Positions 40,958 to 42,335 of a stretch of DNA of 42,335 nt are shown piece by piece. A model generated the notes under the pieces. It searched no databases and had not been told where the DNA came from. It worked only from the letters and a program-made list of their open reading frames with translations. Where the stretch lies: NCBI GenBank assembly GCA_016212505.1, contig JACRGB010000037.1:1-42335 (forward strand). The letters run 5' to 3'. Each line of letters opens with the position of its first letter. The first letter of the stretch is position 1. The translations under genes were made by a program, and so were the position numbers. The DNA is from Microcaldota archaeon (lineage in GTDB: Archaea > Micrarchaeota > Micrarchaeia > Anstonellales > Bilamarchaeaceae).

Positions 40958-41512
40958 TTATCTTGCATGTACCGGAGCTCGGGATTGTGGTTTTGCACTT
41001 GGAGGCGGAAGAGTAATCTCCCTAGGAGCTGCAAAAGTTGTGGCCACTAATCTGGTCGCATCGATTCTTGAATAAGCACTTAACTGAGCCAAAACTTCCC
41101 TTTGCTGATCAGTTAATTGTGCTGATGGAGGAATCATGAAAATAACTGGGTCAAATTTCTCTCTAGAAACTGCCTTATACGGCGCCCTGCCAGATGCATC
41201 GACTTGGTCCTTAACTATAAGAAACTCCGAAGTTGTCTGTGCTTGTCCTTCTGTTTCAGCTGTACTTTTTGTAACTCTGACTAAAAATTCCGCAGGGGCA
41301 GGAACAATCTCCGATGATACGCTGATTTTAGTTCCTTTTACTGATTCAACAGGGATTTTCAATACAAAAGTTAGAATCTGGTCTACAGCAAAATTAATTG
41401 TTTGTGCAGCGTATAAAACTTCTACTTGGTATCTTTGTCCGCCTTCTGCAGTTGCTTCTGCATTTACTTTCAGAAATGTTTGTTCTGCGAATTGGGTAAA
41501 GCTAAGGCTCAT
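40958..41512 (-). CDS. Unknown 184-aa protein
   Basis: I do not recognise the family. The product has no signal peptide or membrane segment. Beta-strand-like alternation (RYQVEVLYAAQTINFAVDQI and LTFVLKIPVESVKGTKISVS) dominates the first 80 residues; the last 25 are Pro/Arg-rich (REITLPPPSAKPQSRAPVHA). ATTTATAAAC (41549-41558, minus strand) lies about 40 nt upstream of the ATG as a promoter. Confidence 0.6.
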   Translation of the reverse strand: MSLSFTQFAEQTFLKVNAEATAEGGQRYQVEVLYAAQTINFAVDQILTFVLKIPVESVKGTKISVSSEIVPAPAEFLVRVTKSTAETEGQAQTTSEFLIVKDQVDASGRAPYKAVSREKFDPVIFMIPPSAQLTDQQREVLAQLSAYSRIDATRLVATTFAAPREITLPPPSAKPQSRAPVHAR

Positions 41513-41604
41513 AAAAAATCACATCTAATATTTTTATTACAAATAACCATTTATAAACATATTCAATTTTTAAACTCAGAAAATCCGATCTAACTTTGGG
41601 ATAT

Positions 41605-41613
41605 CTTTATAAA
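41605..41613 (+). promoter_or_regulatory. TATA box of the collagen-like gene
   Basis: CTTTATAAA (41605-41613) predicts a start near 41634 and a leader of about 47 nt carrying GGGAGGT 7 nt before the ATG. This is one of the few leadered genes in the window. Confidence 0.5.
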
Positions 41614-41680
41614 TTCTAAATGATACCCCCTCAGTATCAGATTTTACTAATAAGAATAAAAATAAACGGGAGGTAAAAAT

Positions 41681-42193
41681 ATGAAAAAACTAATACTTGG
41701 ATTGGGAATTTTCTTCTTGGTTTCTATGATTGGAGTGGCTTTTGCTACCCCTGGAGCAGGTAAAGGGAGTCCATGGGATAGTGTCTGGGCAGCAATTGAA
41801 AATTTGCGTGAACAGATTGCCTATATTGAACTAATACCTGGTCCTCCAGGTCCTACTGGTCCTCAAGGTCCGCAGGGTGAGACTGGTCCACAAGGGCCAC
41901 CAGGCGTTTCCTGGTCTCCTGGAAATTTTTACTACAATCGCACATCGTTTGACGTGCCGGCTGGCGGGTTTAGCCGCGTAAGAGTAAGTTGTAATGCAAG
42001 CGATATTGCCTTGGGCGGCGGTTTCAGTGCAGGTATGAATGTGCGTGTCATAAAAAGTTTCCCTCCAATAACTGCAATTGCCCCTGGTACGCCGAGCTTT
42101 CCGAACCCTTCACTATGGGAAGTTGAAGCTCAAAATGAGAACGCTTTTGTATCAACAGTTACGGCATATGTTCGATGCCTACATACTCCGTAA
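41681..42193 (+). CDS. Secreted collagen-like protein
   Basis: The signal peptide is KLILGLGIFFLVSMIGVAFA. After a short helix (WDSVWAAIENLREQIAYIEL, possibly a trimerising coiled coil) come seven Gly-X-Y triplets (GPPGPTGPQGPQGETGPQGP then PG). A C-terminal beta-rich domain of about 95 residues with two Cys follows (RVRVSCNASDIALGGG and VTAYVRC). The organisation, short coiled coil plus collagen plus globular head, resembles bacterial and viral collagen-like proteins that form trimers. Strong GGGAGGT ribosome-binding site. A T-tract (42193-42200) just after the stop may be its terminator. Confidence 0.85.
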   Translation: MKKLILGLGIFFLVSMIGVAFATPGAGKGSPWDSVWAAIENLREQIAYIELIPGPPGPTGPQGPQGETGPQGPPGVSWSPGNFYYNRTSFDVPAGGFSRVRVSCNASDIALGGGFSAGMNVRVIKSFPPITAIAPGTPSFPNPSLWEVEAQNENAFVSTVTAYVRCLHTP

Positions 42194-42226
42194 TTTTTTT
42201 TATTGAAAAAAGGCCGAGAATACTGC

Positions 42227-42335
42227 CGGCTTAAGCCGAGCAGTTGAATCGGCATAAATTCTTTTTCTTTAGCTTCAAAAACTAAGCCAATAGCGGCAGC
42301 GCCGCAAAGCGGCGCCGGGTCTTCCAAGAGAAGAC
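42227..42335. repeat. Cluster of palindromes at the right edge
   Basis: CGGCTTAAGCCG (42227-42238), GCGCCGC-AAA-GCGGCGC (42299-42315) and GTCTTC-CAAGA-GAAGAC (42319-42335, touching the window end). They resemble the tandem-hairpin arrays elsewhere in the window. No gene is seen in 42194-42335. Confidence 0.5.

Noticed and set aside
42130-42327. Minus-strand 65-codon frame at the right edge
   Set aside because: It overlaps the end of the collagen-like gene and runs through palindromes; no promoter or ribosome-binding site is seen.

Overview
The window comes from an archaeon. It carries a complete A-type ATP synthase operon, ribosomal protein L15e, RNase P Rpp30, Dph2 and an archaeal-type TyrRS. 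Nearly every transcription unit has a TATA box about 25-27 nt upstream of, or at, the start codon, so many genes look leaderless. The 23S rRNA carries bulge-helix-bulge (BHB) introns. The DNA is AT-rich. The lineage cannot be fixed from sequence alone; a DPANN-like or other poorly sampled archaeon is plausible. Several genes look bacterial or eukaryote-like in type: lipobox lipoproteins, a Hanks kinase, a PPR/TPR-like repeat protein, a collagen-like protein and a VOC/SRPBCC/DUF1801 cluster.

Layout. 1-140: tail of an IS200/IS605 TnpA and its terminal hairpin, running into a small gene on the other strand. 342-12261 (minus): ATP synthase operon H-I-K-E-C-F-A-B, then a membrane protein, a nucleoside-phosphorylase-like protein, subunit D, and a separately promoted 612-aa protein of unknown function. 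12455-13604 (plus): L15e and Rpp30. 13642-24632: unknown membrane/HTH protein, purC, PPR/TPR-like protein, dph2 with a small membrane protein, a secreted metalloprotease, two unknowns and ppsA. 24722-25801: tyrS. 25803-32907 (minus): lipoproteins, a HEAT-repeat lipoprotein, a cluster of small soluble enzyme-like proteins, a methyltransferase-like gene with an in-frame amber codon, and a mazF remnant. 33134-36472 (minus): a free-standing 23S rRNA gene. 36857-38087: AbiE-like toxin-antitoxin pair. 38183-42193: small membrane protein, Ser/Thr kinase, Dus, unknown protein, collagen-like secreted protein.

Main discovery. The 23S gene is about 3.34 kb. It contains five insertions (48, 36, 141, 55 and 77 nt) in universally conserved positions: the H69 loop, the H69/H71 linker, next to H71, H89 and the H91 loop. 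Each can be folded into a BHB-type junction, three or four of them very cleanly, and cutting inside the bulges restores a near-consensus 23S sequence each time. Two of the intervening exons are only 15 and 11 nt. Removing the introns leaves about 2.98 kb, a normal archaeal size. The gene has its own promoter and a leader/trailer processing stem, and no 16S, 5S or tRNA is beside it.

Second theme. Short perfect hairpins recur, often in tandem. They lie at the 3' ends of atpB and atpI, upstream of dph2, in the 23S leader, at the right edge, and inside the dus coding sequence, where they add about 18 codons. Some share flanking words (AGTCAAGAA/TTCTTGCCATG) or a whole hairpin (TGAAAAATTT-TGC-AAATTTTTCA), which suggests a dispersed palindromic element family.
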